Positions 1-7,621 of a stretch of DNA of 10,560 nucleotides are shown piece by piece (position 1 is the stretch's first letter; the number at the start of each line of letters is the position of its first letter). The position numbers and the translations under genes are program-made. The notes under the pieces were generated by a model. It saw only the letters and a list, made by a program, of their open reading frames with translations. It was not told where the DNA came from and ran no database searches. The DNA lies in assembly GCA_027486275.1 (NCBI GenBank), contig JAIXPM010000110.1:1-10560 (forward strand), read 5' to 3'. Origin of the DNA: Sphingomonadales bacterium. GTDB taxonomy: Bacteria > Pseudomonadota > Alphaproteobacteria > Sphingomonadales > Sphingomonadaceae.

Positions 1-1320
1 GAAACCGAAATGCCCGGCCTGATGGCGCTGCGCGCCGAATTTGGTGCGTCGAAGCCGCTGAAGGGCGCGCGCATCACCGGCTCGCTGCACATGACGATCC
101 AGACCGCGGTGCTGATGGAGACTTTGGTGGCGCTGGGCGCGGAACTGCGCTGGGCCACCTGCAACATCTTCTCCACCCAGGATCATGCTGCTGCGGCCAT
201 GGCGGCGGCCGGCATCCCGACCTATGCCATCAAGGGCGAAAGCCTGGCGGATTATTGGGATTATGTCGGCCGCATCTTTGATTGGGGTGACGTCACCGCC
301 AACATCATTCTCGACGACGGCGGCGATGCCACCATGTTCGCACTGTGGGGCGCCCGCCTCGAAGCCGGCGAAACCATGGGCGAGCCGGAAAACGAGGAAG
401 AAGTCGAATTCCAGCGTGCGCTCAAGGCCTATATCAAGGCCCGCCCCGGCTATCTGACCGAGACGGTGAAGAACCTGAAGGGCGTTTCGGAAGAAACCAC
501 CACCGGCGTCCACCGGCTCTATGATCTGGCCAAGCAGGGCCGCCTGCCCTTCCCGGCGATCAACGTGAACGACAGCGTCACCAAATCCAAGTTCGACAAT
601 CTTTATGGCTGCAAGGAATCGCTGGTCGATGCCATCCGCCGCGCGACGGACGTGATGCTGGCCGGCAAGGTCGCCTGCGTGGCCGGCTTTGGCGATGTGG
701 GCAAGGGTTCGGCGCAATCCTTACGCAACGGCGGCGCCCGCGTGATGGTGACGGAGATCGATCCCATCTGCGCCCTGCAGGCCGCGATGGAAGGCTTTGA
801 AGTCGTCACCATGGAAGACGCCGTCAAACGGGCTGACATCTTTGTCACCGCCACCGGCAACATGGATGTGATCACCGCCGAGCACATGATGGCGATGCGC
901 CCCAACGCCATCGTCTGCAACATCGGCCACTTCGACAGCGAGATCCAGATTTCCGCGCTTTCGAACTACAAGTGGACCGAGGTGAAGCCGGGCACCGACA
1001 TCGTGGAATTCCCTGATGGCAATCAGATCATCGTGCTGGCCAAGGGCCGGCTGGTGAACCTGGGCTGCGCCACTGGTCACCCCAGCTTCGTGATGTCGGC
1101 CAGTTTCACCAACCAGGTGCTGGCCCAGATCGAGCTGTGGACGAAGAGCGAGGCCTATGAAAACCGCGTCTATGTGCTGCCCAAGCATCTGGATGAAAAG
1201 GTCGCCCGCCTGCATCTGGACAAGCTGGGCGTGAAGCTCACCACCCTGTCGGACAAGCAGGCGGCCTATATCGGCGTCGGTGAAGCCGGGCCGTTCAAGC
1301 CGGATCATTATCGTTATTGA
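1..1320 (+). CDS. ahcY: Adenosylhomocysteinase (S-adenosyl-L-homocysteine hydrolase), 5'-truncated by window
   Basis: This cytoplasmic enzyme reversibly hydrolyses S-adenosylhomocysteine to adenosine and homocysteine, clearing the by-product of SAM-dependent methylation. The reading frame is open to base 1 and begins Glu-Thr-Glu before the first Met (base 10). That matches the family's N-terminal AETEMPGL segment, so roughly 20-25 residues lie upstream of the window and Met at base 10 is not the true start. Numbering from that Met, visible family features are the LHMTIQTA substrate-site segment (27-34), STQDHAA (55-61), DDGGDA (102-107), SEETTTGV (160-167), [13 protein letters not shown] (185-197) with the presumed catalytic Lys192 and Asp196, the NAD-binding glycine loop GFGDVGKG (226-233), HFDSEIQ (307-313), GHPSF (356-360) and the invariant C-terminal KPDHYRY. 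The extra segment after DDGGD, about 40 residues longer than in the animal enzyme, is typical of bacterial AhcY. A terminator-like hairpin follows, so it is probably transcribed separately from the downstream receptors. Confidence 0.98.
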   Translation, partial: ETEMPGLMALRAEFGASKPLKGARITGSLHMTIQTAVLMETLVALGAELRWATCNIFSTQDHAAAAMAAAGIPTYAIKGESLADYWDYVGRIFDWGDVTANIILDDGGDATMFALWGARLEAGETMGEPENEEEVEFQRALKAYIKARPGYLTETVKNLKGVSEETTTGVHRLYDLAKQGRLPFPAINVNDSVTKSKFDNLYGCKESLVDAIRRATDVMLAGKVACVAGFGDVGKGSAQSLRNGGARVMVTEIDPICALQAAMEGFEVVTMEDAVKRADIFVTATGNMDVITAEHMMAMRPNAIVCNIGHFDSEIQISALSNYKWTEVKPGTDIVEFPDGNQIIVLAKGRLVNLGCATGHPSFVMSASFTNQVLAQIELWTKSEAYENRVYVLPKHLDEKVARLHLDKLGVKLTTLSDKQAAYIGVGEAGPFKPDHYRY

Positions 1321-1339
1321 TCGGTCGATTGTGCCGCAC

Positions 1340-1382
1340 AGCGGGCCGGCGGCGCGGCTTGCCCGCCGGCTCGTTCTGTTCT
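1340..1382 (+). terminator. Probable Rho-independent terminator after ahcY
   Basis: The core arms GCCGGCGG (1345-1352) and CCGCCGGC (1363-1370) pair perfectly over 8 bp. The stem can be extended outward to about 13 bp (1340-1375) if G-U pairs are allowed. A 10-base loop separates the arms, and a moderately T-rich stretch (TCGTTCTGTTCT, 1371-1382) follows. The hairpin begins 20 bases after the ahcY stop, as expected for an intrinsic terminator. The T-tract is interrupted, so efficiency is uncertain. Confidence 0.6.
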
Positions 1383-1404
1383 AGGGGCGCGACACAGTCA
1401 ATCC

Positions 1405-1410
1405 AAGGAA
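1405..1410 (+). promoter_or_regulatory. Ribosome binding site deciding a GTG start
   Basis: AAGGAA lies 7 bases upstream of GTG at 1418 and 13 bases upstream of the in-frame ATG at 1424. The better spacing favours the GTG as the start of the first receptor gene. No convincing -35/-10 promoter could be picked out in the short stretch between the terminator and this site. Confidence 0.55.
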
Positions 1411-1417
1411 ACACCCT

Positions 1418-3403
1418 GTGGCCATGCCTGCCCCCGGCATCGCGCCGGGCAGCCTGTTGATCGCTGCGCTGCTGGCTGGCTCTGCTTCTGGCCAGACCAG
1501 TGCCGATCCGGCCAGCGGCAGCCTGCCCGCCCCCGTTGTCACCCCGGCCGCTGGCAACCGGGCCGGCGAAAATGCCGTGCGCGGCGCGGGCGATGCCTTT
1601 GGCACGGTGATCGGCCGCGAGGAGATCGGCCTCTACAGCGCTGATGACATCCGCGGTTTCTCCCCGGTGGCTGCCGGCAATGTGCGCATCGAGGGCTTGT
1701 ATTTCGATCCGGTTGGCCTGCCGTCGGATCGGATCAGCGGCGCCACCACCATCCGGGTGGGGCCATCAGCGCTGGGGAGCCCGTTTCCGGCACCTACCGG
1801 CATCGTGGATATCGGGCTGCGCCTGCCCGAAGACGCTGCTGCCGGCTCCGCCCTTGCCAGCGTTGACAGCCTGGGCAGCCATGCCGCCGAGTTGGACATC
1901 GCACTGCCGGTGACCGACCGGCTGAGCATCGGCGTGGGCGCCGCCTTCAGCCAGCAACGCTTCATCGATTCGACCCGCGAGGTGGCGCGCGATGCCGCCA
2001 TCATCGCGCAATGGCGGCCCAGCGATCGCCTTGGCCTCATCGGCTTTTTCAGCCTGGAATATACCCCGCGCGAAGACGCCAGCCCGCTCTATGTGCCGGC
2101 CGGCACGGCGCTGCCGCCCGATCCGCCGCGCCGGCGCTTCATCGGCCCCGCCTGGGCCGCGGGGCGCAGCACCGAAACCACGGCCGGCACCGTGCTGGAC
2201 TGGCAGTGGCGGGACGGCTGGCAGCTGAAGGCGGGGCTGTTCCGTTCCACCCTGTCCAGCCCGCGCGCCTTTTCCAACCTGCTGCTCGATGTTGAACCCG
2301 ATGGCCGGGCGCAGCAGCAGGTGCTGGCCGATCCGCCGCTGTTCTTTGCCAGCACCAGCGGCGAGGCGCGGGTGACGCGGGAATGGCAGGATGGCCCGCG
2401 CGCGCACCGGCTGCATCTGGCGCTGCGCGGCCGCCGCGCCTTCCGCCGCTTTGGCGGGGCAGACAGCATCGATCTTGGCCCCACCCGCATCGGCCAGCCC
2501 AGCACGGCAGCGCTGCCCGCCTTTGCCTTTGGCGCGCAGGAGGAAGACCGGGTGCGCCAGTTCACCCTGGCCGCCGGCTATGAGGGGGAATGGCAGGATC
2601 GTGGCAGTCTTTCGGTGGGCGTGCAGCGCAGCGATTATGCCAAGCGCATCGGCCTGCCGGGCCAACAGGTGGATGTGAGGGCGCGGCCGTGGCTGATGAA
2701 CCTGAATGCGGCGCTGGTGCTGGGGCCGCGCACCCGGCTCTATGGCGGCTATGTCACCGGATTGGAGGAAAGCGGGGTCGCCCCTGACAACGCCGCCAAC
2801 CGCAACGAAGCGCTGCCGGCGATCATCACCCGCCAGTTCGATCTGGGCGTGCGGCAGCAACTGGGGCCACTGGTGCTGGTGGCCGGCGGCTTTCAGTTGG
2901 CCAAGCCCTATTTCAATCTTGGGCCGGGCAACCGCTTTGGCCGGCTGGGCGATGTGACCAACCGCGGGGTGGAAGTGTCTGCGGCCGGGCCGCTGACCCA
3001 GCGGCTGTCGCTGGTGGCCGGCGGCGTGTTCAGCTGGCCGCGCGTTTCGGCCGCGGCCGTGGCGCTGGGGGTTTCGGGTGCGTTGCCGGTCGGCCCGGTG
3101 CCGCAGCGGCTCAGCCTGTCGGCCGATTGGCGCCCGGCCTTCGCGCCCGGCCTGTCGTTCGATATCAGCCTGTTCCATGATGGCCGGCAGGTAACTACGG
3201 TGGACAATCTGGTGGCGCTGCCGGCGCGCAGCTTTGTCGATGTGGGCGCGCGCTATGCCTTTCGCCTGGCTGGAAAGCCGGCGGTGCTGCGCGCGCAGAT
3301 CATCAACGCCGGCGGGGTGAACGGCGTGTTTCTGGAAGATGCCGGGGTGTATGGCCCATTGGATGGCCGGGTGGCGCAGCTGTATCTTACCATCGACTTC
3401 TGA
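1418..3403 (+). CDS. TonB-dependent siderophore-receptor-like outer membrane protein, copy 1 of 3 (compact plug)
   Basis: This is a predicted 661-residue outer-membrane beta-barrel receptor, likely for uptake of an iron chelate or similar ligand; the ligand cannot be told from the sequence. The N-terminus has a hydrophobic stretch (about 12-24) ending in SASG before Gln26, consistent with a signal peptide, although no Lys or Arg precedes it. A short linker contains PAPVVTPAAGNR (37-48), a possible degenerate TonB box. The plug is compact (about 50-137), with IRGFSP (78-83), NVRIEGLYFD (88-97) and RVGPSALGSPFPAPTGIVD (113-131), equivalent to the RGF, DG and RGPssaLyG...GGvVN motifs of canonical plugs. 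The barrel carries the siderophore-receptor-type segment TGLEESGVAP (447-456) and TRQFDLGVR (471-479), then KPYFNL (496-501), TNRGVEVSA (514-522), ADWRPAFAPGLSF (569-581) and VDVGARY (607-613). It ends LYLTIDF, with the terminal Phe recognised by barrel assembly. It appears the most divergent of the three. The GTG start is chosen for its ribosome site. Confidence 0.85.
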   Translation: MAMPAPGIAPGSLLIAALLAGSASGQTSADPASGSLPAPVVTPAAGNRAGENAVRGAGDAFGTVIGREEIGLYSADDIRGFSPVAAGNVRIEGLYFDPVGLPSDRISGATTIRVGPSALGSPFPAPTGIVDIGLRLPEDAAAGSALASVDSLGSHAAELDIALPVTDRLSIGVGAAFSQQRFIDSTREVARDAAIIAQWRPSDRLGLIGFFSLEYTPREDASPLYVPAGTALPPDPPRRRFIGPAWAAGRSTETTAGTVLDWQWRDGWQLKAGLFRSTLSSPRAFSNLLLDVEPDGRAQQQVLADPPLFFASTSGEARVTREWQDGPRAHRLHLALRGRRAFRRFGGADSIDLGPTRIGQPSTAALPAFAFGAQEEDRVRQFTLAAGYEGEWQDRGSLSVGVQRSDYAKRIGLPGQQVDVRARPWLMNLNAALVLGPRTRLYGGYVTGLEESGVAPDNAANRNEALPAIITRQFDLGVRQQLGPLVLVAGGFQLAKPYFNLGPGNRFGRLGDVTNRGVEVSAAGPLTQRLSLVAGGVFSWPRVSAAAVALGVSGALPVGPVPQRLSLSADWRPAFAPGLSFDISLFHDGRQVTTVDNLVALPARSFVDVGARYAFRLAGKPAVLRAQIINAGGVNGVFLEDAGVYGPLDGRVAQLYLTIDF

Positions 3404-3427
3404 CGACGGGCGGGCAGCCACCGCATG

Positions 3428-3452
3428 AATATTGCATATTATATACAATTTT
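3428..3452. promoter_or_regulatory. AT-rich imperfect palindrome between receptors 1 and 2, candidate operator/promoter
   Basis: In an otherwise very GC-rich window this 25-base segment is almost pure A/T. It reads as two 12-base arms (AATATTGCATAT and ATATACAATTTT) around a central T. Ten of the 12 positions pair; the mismatches are at the third and eighth positions of the arms. It lies in the 89-base gap before the second receptor gene, about 40 bases upstream of its start. Such placement fits a repressor or activator site overlapping a promoter. It does not obviously match the classical Fur box or the Irr/ICE consensus, so no regulator is named. Confidence 0.4.
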
Positions 3453-3492
3453 TGCGCTGGACTTGCCTGTCCGCTCTGGCCATTGATTGCGC

Positions 3493-5523
3493 ATGACAGG
3501 GGAATTTGAATCTGGCCGATTTGCGGCTTGCGCGGCCGTGCTGATGGCTGCGGCGGCGTTGCCCGCAGCGGCACAACCGGCGCCGCCCAATGACAGCGCA
3601 CCGCCGCCGGCCGATCTGCCCGCAGCCGACGAGCCTGATACCGCCGCGCCCATCGTGGCTGCCACCGGCAGCCGATCGGCGGAAAATGCCGTGCGCCAGG
3701 CCGGCGATGCCTTTGGCACCAGCATCGGCCGCGAGGTTTCGGGCCTGTACAGCCGCGAGCGCGTGCGCGGTTTTTCGCCGGTGGTGGCCGGCAATGTGCG
3801 GATCGACGGGCTGTATTTCGATCCCATCGTTACCCCGTCCAGCCGGCTGGTGCGCGCCACCACCATCCGCGTTGGCCCGTCCGCGCTGGGCAGCCCGTTT
3901 CCGGCGCCCACCGGCATCGTGGATCTGGGCCTGCGCCGGCCGGGGCAGGAGGCAGCGGCCAGCGTTTTGATCGGATATAACACGTGGCACACGCCCACCG
4001 CCGAGTTTGATGCCAGCCTGCCGGTGAGTTCCACGCTCAGCATCGGCTTTGGTGCCGGCCTGCAGCTGGAAAACGGCTTCAACAAGACCCGCGATCACAG
4101 TTACGAAGGCGCGTTCATCGCGCAATGGACGCCCTCGGCCAGTTTCAGCCTGTTGCCGTTCATCACCGTCAAGGACACGTTGATCGATGATCATGGCCCG
4201 ATTTCGGTGCCGCAGGGCAATTTTCTGCCGCCGCGCCTGCCGCGCCGCCAGTTTTTCGGGCCCTGGTGGTCGCGCGGCGGCGACGTCGAACTCAACGCCG
4301 GCGTGATCGGTGACTGGACGATCGGTGGCGGCTGGTTGCTGCGCGCCGGCCTGTTCCGGTCGCAGCGGGTGATAGACGGCCAGTTTGCCAATGTGGTGCG
4401 CATCACATCGCCCGATGGCACCGGCACCGAGCGTATCACCGGCGACCCCACGCTGTACAACGCGTCAACCAGTGGCGAAGTGCGGCTGACCCGCCGCTTT
4501 GATGACGGCCCGCGCCGTCACCAGATCCACGCCACGCTGCGCAGCCGCCAGGGCTATCGCCGCTTTGATGGATCGCAGGCGGTTGATCTGGGGGTGGTGA
4601 ACATTCTGGGCCGGGCCCCGGATGTGCCGCCGCCCGTGTTGAATTTCGGCCCGCAGCAGGATGACAATGTGCGGCAATGGACCGGCGGCATCGCCTATGA
4701 AGGCCGGTGGGACGGCGTGGGCGAACTTTCGGTGGGTGTGCAGAAAAGCGATTACAGCAAGCGCATCGGCTTCCCCAGCGCGCTCACCGCCACCGATGCG
4801 ACGCCCTGGCTGTATAACATCACGGCCGCCGTGCAACTGGCCGATGGCATCACCGTGTATGGCGGCGCGGTGACCGGGCTGGAGGAATCGGGCGTTGCCC
4901 CCAATTTCGCCGCCAACCGCAACGAAGCCCTGCCGGCGATCAGCACCCGCCAGATCGATGCCGGCGTGCGGCTCAATCTGGGCGGCGGCATGCGCATGGT
5001 CGCCGGCCTGTTCCAGGTGTCAAAACCCTATTTCAACCTCGACACCGCCGGCCGTTTCGACGTGCTGGGCGAGGTGATCAACCGCGGCATCGAAGCCTCG
5101 GTGGCCGGGCCGCTCACCGACGAACTGTCGGTTGTGGCCGGCGCCGTGGTGCTGCGCCCCGAGGTGACCGGCGATGCCGTCACCCGCGGGCTGGTGGGCC
5201 ATTTGCCGGTGGGGGCGATTGGCGAGCGCATCGAGTTTTCGGCCGACTGGCGGCCCGGCTTTGCCCCCGGCCTGTCGTTCGACATGCGCCTGTCATACCG
5301 CTCACCCGAAGTCGCGACGGTGAACAATCTGGTCTATGTGCCCACCCGCACCTTGATCGATGTGGGCGGGCGTTACCGGTTCAAGCTGGCCGGGAACGAG
5401 GCGGTGCTGCGCATCCAGACCACCAACCTCACCAGCCAGCAGGGTTTTGATCTGCGCGGCGCCAATGCCTATACAGTGCTGCCCGGCCGGGTGACCCAGG
5501 CCTATCTCACCGTTGATTTCTAG
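3493..5523 (+). CDS. TonB-dependent siderophore-receptor-like outer membrane protein, copy 2 of 3 (compact plug)
   Basis: This is a predicted 676-residue paralogue of the preceding gene and an outer-membrane receptor of unknown ligand. The signal peptide has a hydrophobic core at about 11-24 and ends PAAA before Gln28. A Pro/Ala/Asp-rich linker follows (28-52) and then PIVAATGSR (53-61), which resembles the VVTGSR-type TonB box of sphingomonad receptors but with altered residues. The plug (about 62-150) contains ENAVRQAGDAFGTSIGRE (64-81), VRGFSP (91-96), NVRIDGLYFD (101-110) and RVGPSALGSPFPAPTGIVD (126-144). The barrel has TGLEESGVAP (461-470), a following TRQIDAGVR, KPYFNL, INRGIEAS, ADWRPGFAPGLSF and VDVGGRYRF-like segments (here IDVGGRYRF), ending YLTVDF. 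ATG 3493 is chosen because the residues from Arg61 to Pro150 then line up without gaps with copy 3; an in-frame TTG at 3487 is the alternative. No Shine-Dalgarno is visible upstream. It is separated from copy 1 by an 89-base AT-rich gap and from copy 3 by 67 bases. Confidence 0.85.
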   Translation: MTGEFESGRFAACAAVLMAAAALPAAAQPAPPNDSAPPPADLPAADEPDTAAPIVAATGSRSAENAVRQAGDAFGTSIGREVSGLYSRERVRGFSPVVAGNVRIDGLYFDPIVTPSSRLVRATTIRVGPSALGSPFPAPTGIVDLGLRRPGQEAAASVLIGYNTWHTPTAEFDASLPVSSTLSIGFGAGLQLENGFNKTRDHSYEGAFIAQWTPSASFSLLPFITVKDTLIDDHGPISVPQGNFLPPRLPRRQFFGPWWSRGGDVELNAGVIGDWTIGGGWLLRAGLFRSQRVIDGQFANVVRITSPDGTGTERITGDPTLYNASTSGEVRLTRRFDDGPRRHQIHATLRSRQGYRRFDGSQAVDLGVVNILGRAPDVPPPVLNFGPQQDDNVRQWTGGIAYEGRWDGVGELSVGVQKSDYSKRIGFPSALTATDATPWLYNITAAVQLADGITVYGGAVTGLEESGVAPNFAANRNEALPAISTRQIDAGVRLNLGGGMRMVAGLFQVSKPYFNLDTAGRFDVLGEVINRGIEASVAGPLTDELSVVAGAVVLRPEVTGDAVTRGLVGHLPVGAIGERIEFSADWRPGFAPGLSFDMRLSYRSPEVATVNNLVYVPTRTLIDVGGRYRFKLAGNEAVLRIQTTNLTSQQGFDLRGANAYTVLPGRVTQAYLTVDF

Positions 5524-5590
5524 AGGGCAGGGGGCTTTTGTGGCCACTGGCCCTTGCGATTGGTGGGCAAAGCGGCAATCGGCTGCGGTG

Positions 5591-7621
5591 ATGATCGCCC
5601 GCTCGCATCTTTTGGCTGCCACATTGCTGGTCGTGTACCCGGCCAGCGCCCAGCCGCAGCCGAACGACAGCACGCCGCCGCCGGCAGCCACAACGCCCGC
5701 CGACGAACCCGATCTCACGCCGCCCCCCGCCACCGCCGATGCCGCGGCCGATGTGGCCGCCACCGGCAGCCGCGCGGCCGAAAATGCCGTGCGCCAGGTG
5801 GGCGATGCCTTTGGCAGCACCATCGGCCGCGAAGTCATCGGCATCTACAACCAGATGAATGTGCGCGGCTTTTCGCCGATCGCGGCCGGCAATGTGCGCA
5901 TTGATGGCCTGTATTTCGATCCGGTGGTGCCGCCGTCCACACGGATCAGCCGCACCACCACCATCCGCGTTGGCCTGTCGGCATTGGGCAGCCCGTTTCC
6001 CGCCCCCACTGGCCTAGTGGACTTCGGCTTCCGCCGTCCGGGTGACACGGCAGCGGCCAGCGCGCTGGTTCTGGCCGATGAATGGGGCACGTTGAATGCC
6101 GAGGTGGATGCGGTGCTGCCGGCCAGCGACGCGCTCAGCTTTGGCCTGGGGGCATCGCTGCGGCGGGAAAGCGGGGCGGATGCAACCCGGGAAAACAGCT
6201 TTGGCGGCACGCTGATCGCGCGCTGGAACCCGGCGCCGGGCCTGACGCTGATGCCCTTTGCCAGCCTGCTGTACCAATCGCTGGACGATCACCGCCTGAC
6301 TTTCCAGACCGCAAGCGAATTTCTGCCGCCGCTGCTGCCACGCCGGCAGCGCTTTGGCCCGGATTGGGTGAGTGGCACCGGGCTGGATGCCAATATCGGG
6401 GTGCTGGGCGATTGGCGGATCGCGCCGCAATGGCTGTTGCGCGCCGGGCTGTTCCGATCCTCCCGCAATCGCGAGCGGCAGATGACCAATCTGGTGCGCG
6501 GCCTGCAACCCGATCGCACCGGCACCCAGCGGGTGATTGTTGATCCGCGCCTGGCCTTTGCCGCCGTGTCGGGCGAAGTGCGGCTCACCCGCCAGATTGA
6601 TGAAGGCCCGCGCCGGCACCAGATCCACCTGGCCGTGCGCGGCCGCAGCGGCGATCGGCGCTTTGGCGGATCAGATACGCTGGAACTCGGCCCGGTGCAG
6701 ATCGACACGCCCAGCCGGGTTCCCGAACCGGCCTTCCGCTTCAGCCAGCAGCAATTTGATGATGTGAAGCAGATCACCGGCGGCATCGGCTATGAAGGCC
6801 GCTGGCTGGGCGTTGGTGAACTCGCTGCCGGCCTGCAGTGGACCGATTACAAGAAGCGCATCGACCTCCCCGGCGGCGGCGTGCAGGCTACCGATGATCG
6901 CCTGCTGCTCTACAACATCACTTTTGCCGCCAACATCACGCCGGCGCTGGTCGTCTATGCTGGCACGGTGAATGGCCTTGAGGAAAGCGGCGTTGCCCCC
7001 GGCAATGCCATCAACCGCAACGAGGCGCTGCCCGCGATTCGCACCCGCCAGATCGACGCCGGGCTGCGGCTGGCGATCACCGATCAGATCAAGCTGGTCG
7101 CCGGCGTGTTCGACATCACCAAGCCCTATTTCAACCTCGACCCCAATGGCCGCTTCGATGTGCTGGGCGACGTCTCCAATCGCGGCGTCGAAGCCTCCAT
7201 CGCCGGGCCGCTGACCCACACGCTCAGCGTCGTCGCCGGTGGCGTCTGGCTGTGGCCACGTGTTTCCGCCCCCGGCGCCGCACCAGGCCGCATCGGCGAA
7301 CGCCCGGTGGGCGCCATCAGTCAGCGTGTCGAGTTCAGCGCCGATTGGCGGCCGCCATTCGCCCCCGGTGTCTCCTTCGATACCCGCATCGCCTATCGCA
7401 GTTCGGAAACCGCCACGGTGAGCAACAGCGTCGCCATCCCGGCGCGCACCATCGTGGATCTGGGCGGCCGTTATCGCTTCAAGCTGGCCGGCAACAACGC
7501 CCTGCTGCGCGTGCAGCTGACCAACCTGTTCGACATCGAAGGTTATGATCTGCGCGGCGCCGGCGCCTATGGCCCCATCCCCGGCCGATTGGCTCAGGCC
7601 TATGTCACAATCGATTTCTGA
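5591..7621 (+). CDS. TonB-dependent siderophore-receptor-like outer membrane protein, copy 3 of 3 (compact plug)
   Basis: From ATG 5591 this is a 676-residue outer-membrane receptor, the same length as copy 2 and collinear with it through the plug. A clear signal peptide (Arg4, hydrophobic 7-16, PASA before Gln21) leads into a Pro/Thr/Ala/Asp-rich linker (21-52) and the motif DVAATGSR (54-61). The plug (about 62-150) has ENAVRQVGDAFGSTIGRE (64-81), VRGFSP (91-96), NVRIDGLYFD (101-110) and RVGLSALGSPFPAPTGLVD (126-144). Barrel motifs are NGLEESGVAP, TRQIDAGLR, KPYFNLD, SNRGVEAS, ADWRPPFAPGVSF and VDLGGRYRF. It ends YVTIDF. Start choice is not settled: a GTG at 5540 has a better ribosome site (AGGGGG, 5529-5534) and would add 17 residues before the signal core. 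The last 20 bases overlap the start of tsaE, suggesting cotranscription. The substrate is unknown. Confidence 0.85.
   Translation: MIARSHLLAATLLVVYPASAQPQPNDSTPPPAATTPADEPDLTPPPATADAAADVAATGSRAAENAVRQVGDAFGSTIGREVIGIYNQMNVRGFSPIAAGNVRIDGLYFDPVVPPSTRISRTTTIRVGLSALGSPFPAPTGLVDFGFRRPGDTAAASALVLADEWGTLNAEVDAVLPASDALSFGLGASLRRESGADATRENSFGGTLIARWNPAPGLTLMPFASLLYQSLDDHRLTFQTASEFLPPLLPRRQRFGPDWVSGTGLDANIGVLGDWRIAPQWLLRAGLFRSSRNRERQMTNLVRGLQPDRTGTQRVIVDPRLAFAAVSGEVRLTRQIDEGPRRHQIHLAVRGRSGDRRFGGSDTLELGPVQIDTPSRVPEPAFRFSQQQFDDVKQITGGIGYEGRWLGVGELAAGLQWTDYKKRIDLPGGGVQATDDRLLLYNITFAANITPALVVYAGTVNGLEESGVAPGNAINRNEALPAIRTRQIDAGLRLAITDQIKLVAGVFDITKPYFNLDPNGRFDVLGDVSNRGVEASIAGPLTHTLSVVAGGVWLWPRVSAPGAAPGRIGERPVGAISQRVEFSADWRPPFAPGVSFDTRIAYRSSETATVSNSVAIPARTIVDLGGRYRFKLAGNNALLRVQLTNLFDIEGYDLRGAGAYGPIPGRLAQAYVTIDF

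Larger units (their letters stand above)
1418..7621 (+). repeat. Tandem triplication of a receptor gene
   Basis: Three full-length homologous genes lie head to tail with no intervening gene. Similarity is obvious along the whole length and strongest in the plug and in the GLEESGVAP barrel segment. At the DNA level copies 2 and 3 share short identical tracts such as GAAAATGCCGTGCGCCAGG (3682-3700 and 5780-5798) and CACCACCATCCGCGTTGGCC in the plug region. By eye copies 2 and 3 are closer to each other than to copy 1. All three frames are intact, so this is an array of functional-looking paralogues, not decaying duplicates. Confidence 0.7.

Noticed and set aside
3493..3570. Possible lipobox (FAAC) near the N-terminus of receptor copy 2
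   Set aside because: The Cys precedes the hydrophobic core instead of following it, the -3 residue is Phe, and a standard signal peptidase I site (PAAA before Gln) lies downstream.
1766..3601. 611-codon open frame on the minus strand opposite receptor copy 1
   Set aside because: It is antisense to a gene with clear homology motifs. The predicted product is rich in Arg, Ala, His and Gln without recognisable domains, as expected for a GC-driven shadow frame.
5524..5560. Hairpin between receptor copies 2 and 3 as a terminator or attenuator
   Set aside because: Only a weak 6-bp stem with a G-U pair and a long loop can be drawn, and no T-run follows.
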